DNA of 64,000 nucleotides from TMP-86 sp046347195 (lineage in GTDB: Bacteria; Pseudomonadota; Gammaproteobacteria; Steroidobacterales; Steroidobacteraceae): NCBI GenBank assembly GCA_046347195.1, contig JAXMGQ010000022.1:1-64000 (forward strand). The letters are read 5' to 3'. The notes beneath the pieces were generated by a model. That model did not search any database, had not been told where the DNA came from, and saw nothing but the letters and a program-made list of their open reading frames with translations. Shown here piece by piece: positions 16,693-25,677 of the stretch. The position numbers and the translations under genes were made by a program. Within the stretch, counting starts at the first letter, position 1; every line of letters begins with the position of its first letter.

Positions 16693-17718
16693 ATGCACAA
16701 CTTGGGCAATCCAGACGACCTGTTCCTGGTCTTCCTTTGGGCGGCCATCGCCTGCCTCGCGGTGATCCTCATCGATGGCTGGTTCATCCGCCCGCAGCGC
16801 GATCCCGGCGCACGCTCGGAGACCGAGCCGCTGTATGCCCGCGCCGCGGGGTACGCGCTGGTCGCGCTCGCCGCCGGCATGCTGTGGCGCCTGTTCCGCT
16901 ACGAGGCGGTGGACTTCAGCGTGATGCTGGTGTCGATCGGTGCGCTCGCGGGCGGGGTCTGGTTGCTCGACCGGCTGGTGTTCTCGCGTGCCAGGATCGC
17001 GCGGGCGGCGGCGGCGGGAACCCCGTCCGAGCGGATCCGCGAGCCCATCGCGGTCGAATACGCCCGCTCGTTCTTCCCGGTCATCCTGCTGGTGCTGCTG
17101 ATCCGCTCGTTCGTGTTCGAGCCCTTCCGCATCCCTTCCGACTCGATGATGCCGACGCTGTTCGACGGCGACTTCATCTTCGTCAGCAAGTACTCCTATG
17201 GCCTGCGGCTCCCCGTGGTCAACACCCTGCTGGTGCCCACCGGCCAGCCCCAGCGCGGCGATGTCATCGTCTTCCGCCTGCCACCCAACCCGCGGGTGAA
17301 CTACATCAAGCGTCTGGTCGGGCTGCCCGGTGATGTGATCCGGGTGGATGAGGCCAACCAGGTCTACGTCAACGGCAAGCCGATGACGCAGCGGCCGGAC
17401 GGCAAGTACCACGGCCCCAAGCAGGATCAGTGGGAGTACATCGGCGCCGACACGGCCATCGAGCAGCTCGATGCGAAGTCGCACCACGTCATGTTCGCGA
17501 ACAAGCCGATCCAGACCGGGGAGTGGAAGGTGCCGCCTGGGCACTACTTCTTCCTGGGCGATAACCGCAACAACAGCGAGGACAGCCGCTTCGACGGACC
17601 GGCGGCGCCAGGCTTCGTGCCGGCGGGAAACCTGGTCGGCAAGGCGGTCCGGATCTGGCTCAATCTGGATACCCGTGACGGACCTCTCTGGCGCCGGATC
17701 GGGAATGCGATTCAATAA
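16693..17718 (+). CDS. lepB: Signal peptidase I
   Basis: LepB cleaves signal peptides from exported proteins at the inner membrane. The 341-residue protein has several N-terminal hydrophobic segments (about 10-30, 52-68, 78-98 and 128-142). The catalytic Ser is at about 151 in PSDSMMPTL and the catalytic Lys at about 206 in YIKRLVGLPGD. The GDNRNNSEDSRF box follows. The extra N-terminal membrane segments make it longer than minimal signal peptidases. It lies 28 bases after lepA. Confidence 0.95.
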   Translation: MHNLGNPDDLFLVFLWAAIACLAVILIDGWFIRPQRDPGARSETEPLYARAAGYALVALAAGMLWRLFRYEAVDFSVMLVSIGALAGGVWLLDRLVFSRARIARAAAAGTPSERIREPIAVEYARSFFPVILLVLLIRSFVFEPFRIPSDSMMPTLFDGDFIFVSKYSYGLRLPVVNTLLVPTGQPQRGDVIVFRLPPNPRVNYIKRLVGLPGDVIRVDEANQVYVNGKPMTQRPDGKYHGPKQDQWEYIGADTAIEQLDAKSHHVMFANKPIQTGEWKVPPGHYFFLGDNRNNSEDSRFDGPAAPGFVPAGNLVGKAVRIWLNLDTRDGPLWRRIGNAIQ

Positions 17719-17746
17719 CGACCATCGTTCCAGGGAGATACAGCAC

Positions 17747-18109
17747 ATGAGACATCGACAACGCGGCATCACGTTCATCGGCCTGCTGATGATCCTGGCG
17801 CTGGTGGGCGTCATCGGCTACGCGGGCATCCGGCTCGTGCCGGTGTACCTCAACTACATGAAGATCGTGCGCACCTTGCAGTCGGTGGCCACCGAGTTCA
17901 AGGGCGAGAACCCGGACCCGGCCCGCATCCGCGTCTCCCTCGACCGGCACTGGACCATCGAGGATGTCGCCGAGGTGCAGGTCAAGGACATCGAGGTGAA
18001 GAAGGAAGGCGATGGCATCGTCATGCACGTGGGCTACGATCACACCGTCCCCTACATCGCGAATGTCTCCCTGACCGCCTCCTTCGACAAGACCGTGAAG
18101 GTCGAGTGA
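17747..18109 (+). CDS. DUF4845 single-pass membrane protein
   Basis: The 120-residue protein starts with QRGITFIGLLMILALVGVIGYAG, a pilin-like hydrophobic N-terminus with one membrane helix, and continues with a small soluble domain (NYMKIVRTLQSVATEFKGE). DUF4845 proteins are found between lepB and rnc in many Gammaproteobacteria. Their function is unknown. A Shine-Dalgarno-like AGGGAG precedes ATG 17747. The stop overlaps the rnc GTG. Confidence 0.85.
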   Translation: MRHRQRGITFIGLLMILALVGVIGYAGIRLVPVYLNYMKIVRTLQSVATEFKGENPDPARIRVSLDRHWTIEDVAEVQVKDIEVKKEGDGIVMHVGYDHTVPYIANVSLTASFDKTVKVE

Positions 18110-18816
18110 CGGAAGGCGGGGAGGCCGAGGCCCTGCGACCCTGGGCCCGGCAGGTGCTGGGCCACGAATTCGCGGACCCCGCCCTGTGCGTGACGGCGCT
18201 GACGCATCGCAGCGCCGCCGCCTCGCACAATGAGCGACTGGAGTTCCTGGGCGATGCGGTGCTCAATTGCACCGTCGCCCAGCTTCTCTATGAAGCCCAT
18301 CCCAAAGCCGATGAAGGCGCCCTGTCCAGGCTCCGGGCGAGCCTGGTGAGCGGGGAGACCCTGGCGCGGGTCGCCGCGGAGCTGCAGGTGGGGGAACACC
18401 TGCGGCTCGGGTCGGGCGAGCTGAAATCGGGCGGTTTCCGCCGCGCCTCCATCCTGGCCGATGCACTCGAGGCGCTGATCGGTGCGGTGATGGTGGATGC
18501 AGGGTTTGAAGCCGCCGCCGGCACGGTACGCCGCCTGCTGGGCCCGCGGCTGGCGGAGCTGCCGCCGGCGGACTCGCTGAAGGATGCGAAGACGCGGCTG
18601 CAGGAACTGTTGCAGGCGCATGCGCTGCCGCTGCCTGCGTATAATCTGGTTTCCGTGCAAGGCGAGGCTCATTCTCAGGTGTTCCTGGTCGAATGCGACG
18701 TGGTCGCGCTTCAACTCACCACCCGCGGGGAAGGGTCGAGCCGCCGGCGCGCGGAGCAGTTCGCCGCCGACCGCATGCTGGCGCTCCTGCCGGCCACCTT
18801 CCGCAACCGGGCATGA
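18106..18816 (+). CDS. rnc: Ribonuclease III
   Basis: RNase III cuts double-stranded RNA in rRNA and mRNA processing. The 236-residue protein has the signature NERLEFLGDAVLNCTVAQLLY and the second acidic site in DALEALIGAVMVDAGFEAA. A double-stranded-RNA-binding domain forms the last 70 residues (DAKTRLQELLQAHALPLPAY). The start is GTG at 18106, overlapping the preceding stop. The stop overlaps the era ATG at 18813, the same coupling as in E. coli. Confidence 0.95.
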   Translation: MTEGGEAEALRPWARQVLGHEFADPALCVTALTHRSAAASHNERLEFLGDAVLNCTVAQLLYEAHPKADEGALSRLRASLVSGETLARVAAELQVGEHLRLGSGELKSGGFRRASILADALEALIGAVMVDAGFEAAAGTVRRLLGPRLAELPPADSLKDAKTRLQELLQAHALPLPAYNLVSVQGEAHSQVFLVECDVVALQLTTRGEGSSRRRAEQFAADRMLALLPATFRNRA

Positions 18817-19712
18817 GCGGCGCGCCGTTCCGCTCCGGACTCGTGGCCATCGTCGGCCGGCCCAACGTGGGCAAGTCCACCCTCGTCAATGCGCTGGTGG
18901 GCCGCAAGATCAGCATCGTCGCGCCCAAGCCCCAGACCACCCGCCACCGGATCCTCGGGGTGGTCAACCGCCCGGATGCGCAGCTCGTGCTGGTGGACAC
19001 GCCCGGGCTGCACGAGTCGACCCGCCGGGTCATGAACCAGTACATGAACCGGGTGGCCATCTCCTCCTCGCAGGATGCGGACGTGATCCTGTTCGTGATC
19101 GAGGCACAGCGCTTCACCGACGAGGACCAGTGGGTGTGGGAGCGGGTGCGGGGCCTGAAGCAGCCGCTGTTCCTCATCATCAACAAGGTCGATCGGGTGA
19201 AGCCGCGCAGCGCGCTGCTGCCCTTCATCGAGGAGATGGCGGCCAAGGTGCCGGCATCGGGCATCATCCCGGTCTCGGCGCTCGAGGCGGACAACCTGGA
19301 GCGGCTCGTCGAGCAGATCGGCCGCCGGCTGCCGCCGGCACCGCCCATGTTCCCTCCCGATGCGCTCACCGACCGTGACGAACCCTTCCACGCCGCCGAG
19401 GTGGTGCGCGAGAAGCTGACCTTGAAGCTGCGCGAGGAACTGCCCTACGGCATCAACGTGCAGATCGAGCGCTTCGCGGAAGAAGAGGGTCGTATCCAGA
19501 TCGATGCCATCATCTGGGTGGAACGCCAGGGGCAGAAGGCCATCGTCATCGGCCAGGGCGGCCAGCGGCTCAAGGAGATCGGCCGGCTCGCGCGCATCGA
19601 GCTCGCCGACCTGTGGCAGCGGCCCGTGCACCTGGGCCTGTGGGTCAAGGTGAAGGAAAACTGGGCCGACAGCGAGACGGCGCTGCGCCAGTTCGGGTAC
19701 CAGTCGCTGTGA
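18813..19712 (+). CDS. era: GTPase Era
   Basis: Era is an essential GTPase that helps mature 16S rRNA and the 30S subunit. The 299-residue protein has G1 (GRPNVGKST), G3 (DTPGLH) and G4 (NKVD) motifs. A C-terminal KH domain contains VIGQGGQRLKEIGRLAR. It overlaps rnc at the 5' end and the GTG of recO at the 3' end. Confidence 0.97.
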   Translation: MSGAPFRSGLVAIVGRPNVGKSTLVNALVGRKISIVAPKPQTTRHRILGVVNRPDAQLVLVDTPGLHESTRRVMNQYMNRVAISSSQDADVILFVIEAQRFTDEDQWVWERVRGLKQPLFLIINKVDRVKPRSALLPFIEEMAAKVPASGIIPVSALEADNLERLVEQIGRRLPPAPPMFPPDALTDRDEPFHAAEVVREKLTLKLREELPYGINVQIERFAEEEGRIQIDAIIWVERQGQKAIVIGQGGQRLKEIGRLARIELADLWQRPVHLGLWVKVKENWADSETALRQFGYQSL

Positions 19713-20422
19713 AGGGCGCGCAGCGGGTCTGGCTGACGCCCGCTTTCGTGCTGCACCAGCATGCCTGGCGCGACAGCAGCCGGATCGTCGAGATCTTCTC
19801 GCGCGAACATGGCCGGCTGTCGCTGTTCGCGCGTGGTGCGCGCTCGCCAAAGTCCGCCTTGCGCGCGACACTGCGGCCCTTCCAGTCGCTGCTCATGTCC
19901 TGGAGCTCGCGTTCCGAGGCGGGCCAGCTCACCGCGGCGGAAGTGGCCGGGGAATTCACCCAGTTGCCATCCCCGCACCTGATGAGCGGCTTCTACCTCA
20001 ACGAGCTGCTGCTGAAGCTCACCGAGCGGTTCGATCCGCATCCGGCCGTGTTCGACGGCTACGTCGAGGCGCTCGAGGCGCTGCGCACGGGCCGGGAGGA
20101 GCCGGCCTTGCGGCGTTTCGAGAAGCGGCTGCTGGAGGAGCTCGGATACGGTGCGGACTTCACGCTGACCGGTGCCGGCGAGCCGGTGCAGGCGCAGGCG
20201 CACTACCAGGTGCGCCCGCAGCGGCCGATCACGCGTTGCGAGGCCGGGGCTGCCGATGCCATCAGCGGCCGCTCGCTCATTGAACTGGCGCAGGAATCCT
20301 TCGACAATGGCGCGACCCTTCGCGATGCGAAGAAGATCCTGCGGGCGGCCATCGAGGCCTGCCTCGACGGACGGACGCTGGGTTCGCGGGACATCATGAG
20401 GTCATTGCATGCCAGGACGTGA
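19709..20422 (+). CDS. recO: DNA repair protein RecO
   Basis: RecO helps load RecA on single-stranded gaps with RecR. The 237-residue protein shows the N-terminal OB-fold (PAFVLHQHAWRDSSRIVEIFSR, then GRLSLFARGARSPKS) and the middle segment FYLNELLLKLTERFDPHPAVFDGY. The zinc-finger Cys pattern of some RecO proteins is not seen. GTG at 19709 overlaps the era stop. Confidence 0.92.
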   Translation: MKGAQRVWLTPAFVLHQHAWRDSSRIVEIFSREHGRLSLFARGARSPKSALRATLRPFQSLLMSWSSRSEAGQLTAAEVAGEFTQLPSPHLMSGFYLNELLLKLTERFDPHPAVFDGYVEALEALRTGREEPALRRFEKRLLEELGYGADFTLTGAGEPVQAQAHYQVRPQRPITRCEAGAADAISGRSLIELAQESFDNGATLRDAKKILRAAIEACLDGRTLGSRDIMRSLHART

Positions 20423-20425
20423 GAC

Positions 20426-21169
20426 ATGAGCAGTGGAATGCCCGGGGACATCGCGCTGGGCGTGAACATCGACCACGTGGCGACGCTCCGGCAGGCGCGG
20501 CGGGGCCGCTACCCCGACCCGCTGCAGGCCGCGCTCATCGCCGAGCAGTCGGGCGCCGACAGCATCACCTTGCACCTGCGCGAGGACCGGCGCCACATCC
20601 AGGACCGCGACGTGCGGCTGATGCGTGAGGCGCTGCAGACCCGCATGAACCTCGAGATGGCCGTGACCGAGGAGATGCTGGGTATCGCCACGCAGGTGAG
20701 GCCGGCGGACTGCTGCCTCGTGCCCGAGAAGCGCGAGGAGGTCACGACCGAAGGCGGCCTGGATGTGGCGGGACAACTGGCCAAGGTCGCCGCCGCCTGT
20801 GCGAGGCTCGCGGCTGCCGGCATCCGCGCTTCGTTGTTCATCGATCCCGACCCGGTGCAGGTCGAGGCCAGCGTCAAGGCCGGCGCGCCGGTCATCGAGC
20901 TGCACACCGGTGCGTACGCCGAAAGTGAGGGCGCCGCCCGCGAGCACGAGCTGGCGCGCATCCGCGGTGCTGCGCGCCAGGCGCAGGCGATGGGCCTCAT
21001 CGTCAATGCCGGCCACGGCCTCAACTATCACAACGTGGGGCCGGTGGCGGCGATGCGCGAGATCGTCGAGCTGAACATCGGCCATGCCATCATCGGCCGT
21101 GCCGTGTTCGACGGCCTCGCCCAGGCGGTGCGCGAGATGAAGCAGCTCATGCAGGCGGCCCGCGCATGA
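20426..21169 (+). CDS. pdxJ: Pyridoxine 5'-phosphate synthase
   Basis: PdxJ makes pyridoxine 5'-phosphate from deoxyxylulose phosphate and aminoacetone phosphate, the last step of de novo vitamin B6 synthesis. The 247-residue protein has LGVNIDHVATLRQARRG, ITLHLREDRRHIQDRD, CLVPEKREEVTTEGG and NAGHGLNYHNV. It begins three bases after the recO stop. The TGA overlaps an ATG of a 19-codon frame that leads into acpS. Confidence 0.96.
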   Translation: MSSGMPGDIALGVNIDHVATLRQARRGRYPDPLQAALIAEQSGADSITLHLREDRRHIQDRDVRLMREALQTRMNLEMAVTEEMLGIATQVRPADCCLVPEKREEVTTEGGLDVAGQLAKVAAACARLAAAGIRASLFIDPDPVQVEASVKAGAPVIELHTGAYAESEGAAREHELARIRGAARQAQAMGLIVNAGHGLNYHNVGPVAAMREIVELNIGHAIIGRAVFDGLAQAVREMKQLMQAARA

Positions 21170-21197
21170 GCCGGCGCGGGCCGGACTCGCGGGCCGT

Positions 21198-21221
21198 ATC
21201 GCGTACCGCATCGCGTACCGC
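21198..21221. repeat. Two tandem copies of a 12-bp repeat before acpS
   Basis: ATCGCGTACCGC occurs at 21198-21209 and again at 21210-21221, ending directly at the acpS ATG. The repeat is within a 19-codon frame (21166-21225) whose start overlaps the pdxJ stop and whose TGA overlaps the acpS ATG. It displaces a normal ribosome-binding site from its usual position. Confidence 0.8.
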
Positions 21222-21605
21222 ATGATCTTCGGCATCGGCACCGACATCCTGCAACTTGCGCGGGTGGAGAAGACCCATGCGCGCTTCGGCCGGCGCTTCA
21301 TCGATCACCTGCTGATGCCCGCCGAGCACGCCCAGCTCGCGCTGACCGCGCGTCCCGTGCGCTTCCTCGCCATGCACTTTGCCGCCAAGGAGGCCATCGT
21401 CAAGGCGATGGGCACGGGGTTCGCGCACGGGGTGTGGATCCGTGACGTGGGCATCGTGCAGAACGCCTGGGGCCGGCCGGAGGTGGTCTACTCGGCGCGC
21501 GGCGAGCAGGTGCGACGCGCGCTGGGCGTCGGCGAAGGCCACATCACGCTGAGCGATGAGGCGGGCCTGGTGGTGGCGGTGGCGGTGCTGCTGAAGGCGG
21601 CTTGA
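21222..21605 (+). CDS. acpS: Holo-[acyl-carrier-protein] synthase
   Basis: AcpS transfers phosphopantetheine from CoA to apo-ACP. The 127-residue protein has GIGTDILQLARVE with the metal-binding Asp at about 7, and FAAKEAIVKAMGTG with the conserved Glu. These are the two family signatures. The ATG at 21222 gives the standard N-terminus MIFGIGTDI. The pdxJ-acpS order matches E. coli. The stop overlaps a TTG just before the next gene. Confidence 0.95.
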   Translation: MIFGIGTDILQLARVEKTHARFGRRFIDHLLMPAEHAQLALTARPVRFLAMHFAAKEAIVKAMGTGFAHGVWIRDVGIVQNAWGRPEVVYSARGEQVRRALGVGEGHITLSDEAGLVVAVAVLLKAA

Positions 21606-21607
21606 GC

Positions 21608-22380
21608 ATGCACGTGCTGGTGTTCGACATCGAGACGGTGCCCGACACGGACCTGGGCCGGCGCCTGTTCGGGCTGCACGACCTGTCGATGCGCAGGTCG
21701 CGCAGATCATGTTCACGCACCGCCGGCAGCAGACCGGCAGCGAGTTCCTCTCCCACGAGCAGCACCGCATCGTCGCCATCTCGGTGGTGATGCGATCGCG
21801 CGACACGCTCAAGGTGTGGAGCCTGAGCGAGGAGTCCTCGCCCGCGAGAAGACGATCGAGGCCTTCTACTACGACGGGCTCGACCGTTTCACCCCCGACC
21901 TCGTGTCCTGGAACGGCGCCGGTTTCGACATGCCGGTGCTGCACTACCGGAGCCTGCTGCATTCGGTGCCGGCGGCCCGCTACTGGGAGACCGGCGATGA
22001 GGACTCGAGCTTCCGCTACAACAACTACCTCGGCCGGTTCCACTGGCGCCACATGGACCTCATGGACATCCTCTCGGCCTACCAGGGCCGCGGCCGCGTG
22101 GGGCTCGATGCGGTGGCAACGCTCCTCGGCTTTCCCGGCAAGCTGGGCATGGACGGATCGCAGGTGTGGGAGGCCTGGCAGCGGGGCGAGGCCGCGCGCA
22201 TCCGCGCGTACTGCGAGACCGACGTGATCAACACCTACCTCGTGTACCTGCGCTTCGAGCTCATCCGCGGCCGGCTCACGCCGGCCGAGCACCGTGCCGA
22301 GGAGGCGCGGCTGCGCGAGTTGCTGCGCCACTCGCGACAAGTCACTGAAGGCATTCGAATCGGCGTGGCCCGCCCGCTGA
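21608..22380 (+). pseudogene. Predicted PolB-like 3'-5' exonuclease, frame broken as sequenced
   Basis: The protein begins MHVLVFDIETVPDTDLGRRL, with the D-x-E of the DnaQ/PolB exonuclease fold. It continues in a second frame (FTHRRQQTGSEFLSHEQHRI) and then a third (REKTIEAFYYDGLDRF, LVSWNGAGFDMPVLHYRSL, CETDVINTYLVYLRF). These are the family's Exo I-III motifs of the predicted 3'-5' exonuclease group (DNA_pol_B_exo2). Frame changes lie near 21688, 21838 and 22333. With them repaired the protein ends KAFESAWPAR at TGA 22380. A single missing C explains the first. It is followed by an overlapping rlmD. Confidence 0.75.
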
Positions 22381-23683
22381 ACATCACCGACACCGCGTCC
22401 ATCGTCGACCTGGCCGAGGATGGGCGCAGCCATCACCCGCCAATGGCGGCAAGACCGTGTTCGTGGACGGCGCCCTGCCCGGGGAACGGGTGCGTTACCG
22501 ACTGGTCCGCCGACGCTCGCCAGTTCGATGAAGCCGCGCTCGAGGAGGTGCTCGAGCCCTCGCCCCACCGGGTGAGGCCGGCATGCCCGCACTTCGGGCT
22601 GTGCGGAGGCTGCTCGCTGCAGCACCTGGACGCGGCGGCGCAGCTCGATGTCAAGCAGGGCCAGCTGCTCAATGCGCTGGAGCGCATCGGCGGGGTGCGC
22701 CCGCGCGAGGTGCTCGCGCCATTGCGCGGGCCACCCTGGGCCTATCGCCGGCGCGCGCGCCTCGGCGTGCGTCACGTGCGCAAGAAGCAGCGCGTGCTGG
22801 CGGGCTTTCGCGAGCGGCTCTCTCCCTACCTTGCGGACCTGGCGTGGGCGAGGTGCTGGTCGCCTTCCCTGGGCGAGATCTACCCGCGGAGCTGGCGCGC
22901 CTGGTGGGCGGCATGGACCTGAAGGAGGGCATCCCGCAGGTGGAGGTGGCGGCGGGCGATGCCGCCATCGCGCTCGTCTTCCGCGTCATGTCCGAGCCGG
23001 GGGAGGCCGACCTGCAACGCCTGCGGGAGTTCGGCTCGCGGCTGGGGGTCGAGGTCTACCTGCAGCCGGGCGGACTGGACAGCGTGCGGGCCCTGGGCCC
23101 GGCCACGCCCCTGAGCTACCTCGTCTCATCGGAGCAGGTGCGCATCGGTTTCCTGCCCACCGACTTCGTGCAGGTCAATGCGGCGATCAACACCGCGATG
23201 GTGGATCAGGCCCTGCACTGGCTCGATCCGGGCCCGGCGGACCGCGTGCTGGACCTGTTCTGCGGGCTGGGCAATTTTTCCCTGCCCGTTGCGCGCCGCT
23301 GCGCGGGGGTGGTGGCCGTGGAAGGTGACGCAGGTCTCATTGCGCGCGCCCGGCAGAACGCCGCGCTCAACGGCATCGGCAACGTGGAGTACCACGTCCA
23401 GGACCTGTTCGATCCGGCGGGGTTCGGCGCATGGGCGGACCAGCGCTTCGAGCGGGTGTTGCTCGATCCGCCGCGCGCCGGCGCGGCCCAGGTTATGGAA
23501 CGCATGTCGCGGTGGGCCCCGGAAAGAGTCGTGTATATTTCCTGCCATCCGGGCACTCTGGCGCGCGATACCCGGATCCTGACCGAGGGTCTCAGGTTTG
23601 AATTGGCCGCCGCCGGGGTGATGGACATGTTTCCGCATACGACCCATGTCGAATCGATCGCCGTCTTCAAGAGGCGTGCGTGA
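22365..23683 (+). pseudogene. rlmD: 23S rRNA (uracil-1939) methyltransferase RlmD, frame broken as sequenced
   Basis: RlmD (RumA) makes m5U1939 in 23S rRNA. The probable start is GTG 22365, inside the end of the exonuclease gene. A TRAM-like segment precedes the Fe-S Cys set (ACPHFGLCGGCSLQHLD). The methyltransferase part has LDLFCGLGNFSLPVARR, VLLDPPRAGA and the catalytic Cys in YISCHPGTLARD. At least three frame changes are needed, near 22430, 22510 and 22846; after the last one the frame is open to TGA 23683. All motifs survive, so sequence error is likely. The stop overlaps nagZ. Confidence 0.85.
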
Positions 23684-24726
23684 GCCTTGGCCCCCTGATG
23701 ATCGACCTCGCCGGCACGGAGCTCTCCGCGGAGGACCGCGAGGTCCTGCGCCACGAGCTCATCGGCGGGGTGATCCTCTTCAGCCGCAATTTCACCGATC
23801 CCGCCCAGCTTCGCGAGCTGGTGGCAGCCATCCACGCGCTGCGCTCCCCGCCGCTGCTGACCGCCGTCGACCAGGAGGGCGGCCGTGTGCAGCGCTTCCG
23901 CAATGGCTTCACGGCGCTCCCGGCCGCCCGGAGCCTGGGCCGCCGCTGGGACATCGACCCGCGCGAGGCGCTGGAGCTGGCCCGCAGCGCGGGCTGGCTC
24001 ATGGCCAGTGAACTGCGCGCGGTGGGCGTGGACTTCAGCTTCGCACCCTGCGTGGATCTCGACTACGGCGTCAGCGAGGCCATCGGTGATCGCGCCCTGC
24101 ACGCCGATGCCGAGGCCGTCGGCGCACTGGCCGCCGCCTTCATGGTGGGGATGCGCGAGGCGGGCATGCATGCCGTCGCCAAGCATTTCCCCGGACACGG
24201 CGCCGTGGCGGCCGACACCCATGTGTCGCAGGCGGTGGACCGGCGCTCCTTCGAGGATCTCGAGGCAGACCTGCAACCTATCGCCTGCTCATCGACAACC
24301 AGCTCGCCGCGGTGCTGGCCGCACACGTCGTCTACCCCCGCGTGGATGACCAGCCGGCCGGATTCTCGCGCCGCTGGATCGACGGAGTGCTGCGCCAGCG
24401 CCTGCAATTCCACGGCTGCGTCTTCACCGACGATCTGGGCATGGCGGCCGCGGCGCGCGCCGGGACGATCCTTCAGCGCGTGGAGCGGGCGCTCGCCGCC
24501 GGGTGCGACATGGCGCTGATCTGCAATGATCGCGAGGCCGTGCATGCGGTGCTCGATGCGTCCGGAAACCTGTCCACCGAGCCTGCCTCCCGGGCGCGGG
24601 TGGTGCGCATGCGGGCGCGGCCCGGTGCGCCGGTGGACCTGGCGGCAGAGCCCGCAATGGCGCGAGGCCGTCGCACGGATCCGCGAGCTGGGCGAGGCGC
24701 CGACCTTCAGCCTGGGGAACGCATGA
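23680..24726 (+). pseudogene. nagZ: Beta-N-acetylhexosaminidase NagZ, frame broken as sequenced
   Basis: NagZ removes N-acetylglucosamine from muropeptides in the cytoplasm during cell-wall recycling. PLMIDLAGTELSAEDREVL, TAVDQEGGRVQRF and KHFPGHGAVAADTH (catalytic His region) are in the first frame. Near 24284 the reading moves to another frame (YRLLIDNQLAAVLAAHVVYP, then FTDDLGMAAA with the nucleophile Asp). Near 24652 it moves again and ends WREAVARIRELGEAPTFSLGNA at TGA 24726. One missing C would repair the first break. With both repaired the length is about 348 residues, normal for NagZ. The ATG overlaps rlmD. Confidence 0.85.
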
Positions 24727-25655
24727 TCGAGCTGCCCGCGGACCTGCACCGCCGCCTCGCCGACACGGCCCCGATCGGCATCGCCATCGTGGATGCGACC
24801 AACCCCGAGCATCCGGTGGTCTACGCGAATCAGGAGTTCTGCCAGCTCACGGGCCATGCGCTCGAGGAGATCCTGGGTCGCAACCTGCGCTTCCTGCAGG
24901 GCGAGGATCGCGATCAGGATGCGCGGCACCGGCTGCGCGAGTCGCTCGAGCGCGGCGAACCCACGCGGGTCCTGCTGCGCAACTACCGCAAGGACGGGAC
25001 GCTGTTCTGGAACGAGATGAGCGTGGTGCCGCTGAAGGATGCGGCAGGGTTCATCACGCATTTCGCCGGCTTCCACCGTGACGCGGGCGAGCGGCTGAAG
25101 ATCGACCCACGCGCGGGTCGCGATTCGATCAGCGGTGCGCAGCAGCCCACGGCGGTGGCGATCCGCGACGACCGGCTCACGGGACTGTACACGGAAGGGT
25201 ATCTCGAGGAGCTGCTGAAGCGCGACTGGGCGATCTCCCAGCGGGAGAGCCGCAGCATCGCGCTGTTCGCCATCGACATCGATGCGCTGGATTCCTACAA
25301 CACCACCTTCGGGCGGGCCGCCGGGGACTCGTGCATCCGGCGCGTCGCGCATTGCGTGGCGGGGTGCCTGCGCCGCGCCAGCGATGTCACGGCGCGGATC
25401 GAAGGCGGAAACCTCCTGGCATTCGCGCCGGGCATCGACCAGGAACAGGCAACCAAGCTCGCCGGCACCATGGTGGAGCGGGTGCGCGACATGCGCATCC
25501 ACCACCCGCGCTCGAGCGTGCTGCGCTATGTCACCGTGAGCGTCGGCGTCGCAACGCTCACGCCCGGTCCGAAGGACAGTCCCGCCGGGCTCATCGACAA
25601 GGCTCGCACCCTGCTGCAGAAGGCCAAGAAGGCCGGGCGCAACCAGCTGGCCTGA
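24723..25655 (+). CDS. LOV-like PAS domain fused to a degenerate GGDEF domain
   Basis: The 310-residue protein has an N-terminal PAS domain (about 10-125) closely resembling flavin-binding LOV domains: NQEFCQLTGHALEEILGRN, RFLQGEDRD and NYRKDGTLFWNEMSVVPLKD. The LOV photoactive Cys (GRNCRFLQ) is Leu at about 55. The Gln near the domain end that senses flavin reads His (FAGFHRD). The flavin-contacting Asn residues at about 87 and 97 are kept. A GGDEF-like domain follows (FAIDIDALDSYNTTFGRAAGD), but the active site reads GGNLL instead of GGDEF, so cyclase activity is unlikely. It may sense redox state or act as a c-di-GMP or GTP effector. ATG 24723 overlaps the nagZ stop. Confidence 0.85.
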   Translation: MIELPADLHRRLADTAPIGIAIVDATNPEHPVVYANQEFCQLTGHALEEILGRNLRFLQGEDRDQDARHRLRESLERGEPTRVLLRNYRKDGTLFWNEMSVVPLKDAAGFITHFAGFHRDAGERLKIDPRAGRDSISGAQQPTAVAIRDDRLTGLYTEGYLEELLKRDWAISQRESRSIALFAIDIDALDSYNTTFGRAAGDSCIRRVAHCVAGCLRRASDVTARIEGGNLLAFAPGIDQEQATKLAGTMVERVRDMRIHHPRSSVLRYVTVSVGVATLTPGPKDSPAGLIDKARTLLQKAKKAGRNQLA

Positions 25656-25677
25656 ACACGGCGGCCGTCGGTGCGCC

